In this document: piece by piece, positions 63,930 through 64,000 of the stretch
Position numbering within the stretch: position 1 is the first letter of the stretch
Layout: each line of letters starts with the position of its first letter
Assembly: GCA_946557785.1 (NCBI GenBank)
Contig: CAMNTH010000010.1
Location: forward strand, 38,351 to 102,350
Length of the DNA: 64,000 nucleotides
Source of the DNA: an uncultured Blautia sp.
Lineage (GTDB): Bacteria; Bacillota; Clostridia; Lachnospirales; Lachnospiraceae
Direction of reading: 5' to 3'
Made by a program: the position numbers and the translations under genes
The notes under the pieces: model-generated
Databases searched by the model: none
What the model saw: the letters and a program-made list of their open reading frames with translations, nothing else
What the model was told of the DNA's origin: nothing

Positions 63930-64000
63930 TCATAAAGGCTTGCACCTTCAAAACTACATACATGCTGACATTTGAAAACCAACTGACCATGCCTTTGGTC
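63930..64000 (-). other. Leader before the tRNA genes, probable rRNA operon spacer
   Basis: Minus-strand sequence includes GTAGTTTTGAAGGTGCAAGC, which resembles spacers flanking clostridial rRNA genes. The tRNA cluster therefore probably trails an rRNA operon lying beyond the window edge. Inference only. Confidence 0.35.

Overview
The window is chromosomal DNA of a low-to-mid GC, spore-forming anaerobic Firmicute, most likely a gut Lachnospiraceae. The grounds are the gene content: mecA, the rpsF-ssb-rpsR and gdpP-rplI-dnaB blocks, a membrane pyrophosphatase of the K+-dependent type, a PPi-type phosphofructokinase, a CwlD-type amidase, a Csp-like subtilase, a tiny 2[4Fe-4S] ferredoxin and DUF1858/DUF951 proteins. 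The species call is inference. Most genes lie on the minus strand.

Layout. 1-7 kb: two giant multi-spanning GT-C-like proteins, cwlD and a GH18/SH3 protein. 7-16 kb: housekeeping (mecA, ferredoxin, MerR regulator, dnaB, rplI, gdpP, rpsR, ssb, rpsF, DUF951, sirtuin). 16-26 kb: sortase B, secreted GH5 glucanase, an unrecognised coupled gene pair (514 and 1129 aa) and hppA. 26-30.7 kb: a graveyard holding fragments of a glycyl-radical activase, a glycosidase, an AraC regulator and an rfbA, an IS91-family element with a broken partner integrase, and an AT-rich GNAT acetyltransferase. 30.8-46 kb: a polysaccharide (capsule/EPS) cluster read leftwards. 46.5-49.3 kb: a TnpB-like gene and a tyrosine recombinase enclosed by inverted sites. 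49.3-51.4 kb: a second graveyard (FAD oxidoreductase and sugar ABC permease). 51.6-64 kb: PPi-PFK, subtilase, amino-acid ABC transporter, lgt, arginase-family protein, a group II intron remnant, DUF308 protein, XRE regulator, Fur-family regulator with a metal-exporter-like permease, BFD-like protein, DUF3788 and three tRNAs.

Polysaccharide logic. RfbA and RfbB (the latter carrying an in-frame TAG) would make dTDP-4-keto-6-deoxyglucose. A two-domain FdtA/QdtA-type ketoisomerase and a DegT-type aminotransferase would convert it to a 3-amino-3,6-dideoxyhexose. A sugar transferase, a glycosyltransferase, Wzy and Wzx build, polymerise and flip the repeat unit. A thymidylate kinase, two ATP-grasp enzymes, an epimerase, a CapA-like protein and an acyltransferase complete the set.

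The strongest candidate for an undescribed system is just upstream of this cluster. A 24-bp site at 47824-47847 recurs in inverted orientation at 49260-49283. Each copy has 8-bp palindromic arms and a 7-bp asymmetric core, the architecture of a tyrosine-recombinase crossover site. The enclosed 1.4 kb carries a tyrosine recombinase and a near-consensus outward promoter (TTGACA, 17 bp, TATCAT). In the present orientation that promoter faces away from the cluster and into a hairpin/T-tract formed by the right-hand site. After inversion it would face the TnpB-like gene and then the cluster. The TnpB-like protein has lost all recognisable RuvC catalytic acids (Q, P and N/Y where D, E and D are expected) and has no TnpA partner, so it resembles a nuclease-dead, TldR-like RNA-guided regulator. 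This reading is inference from sequence and needs the checks listed.
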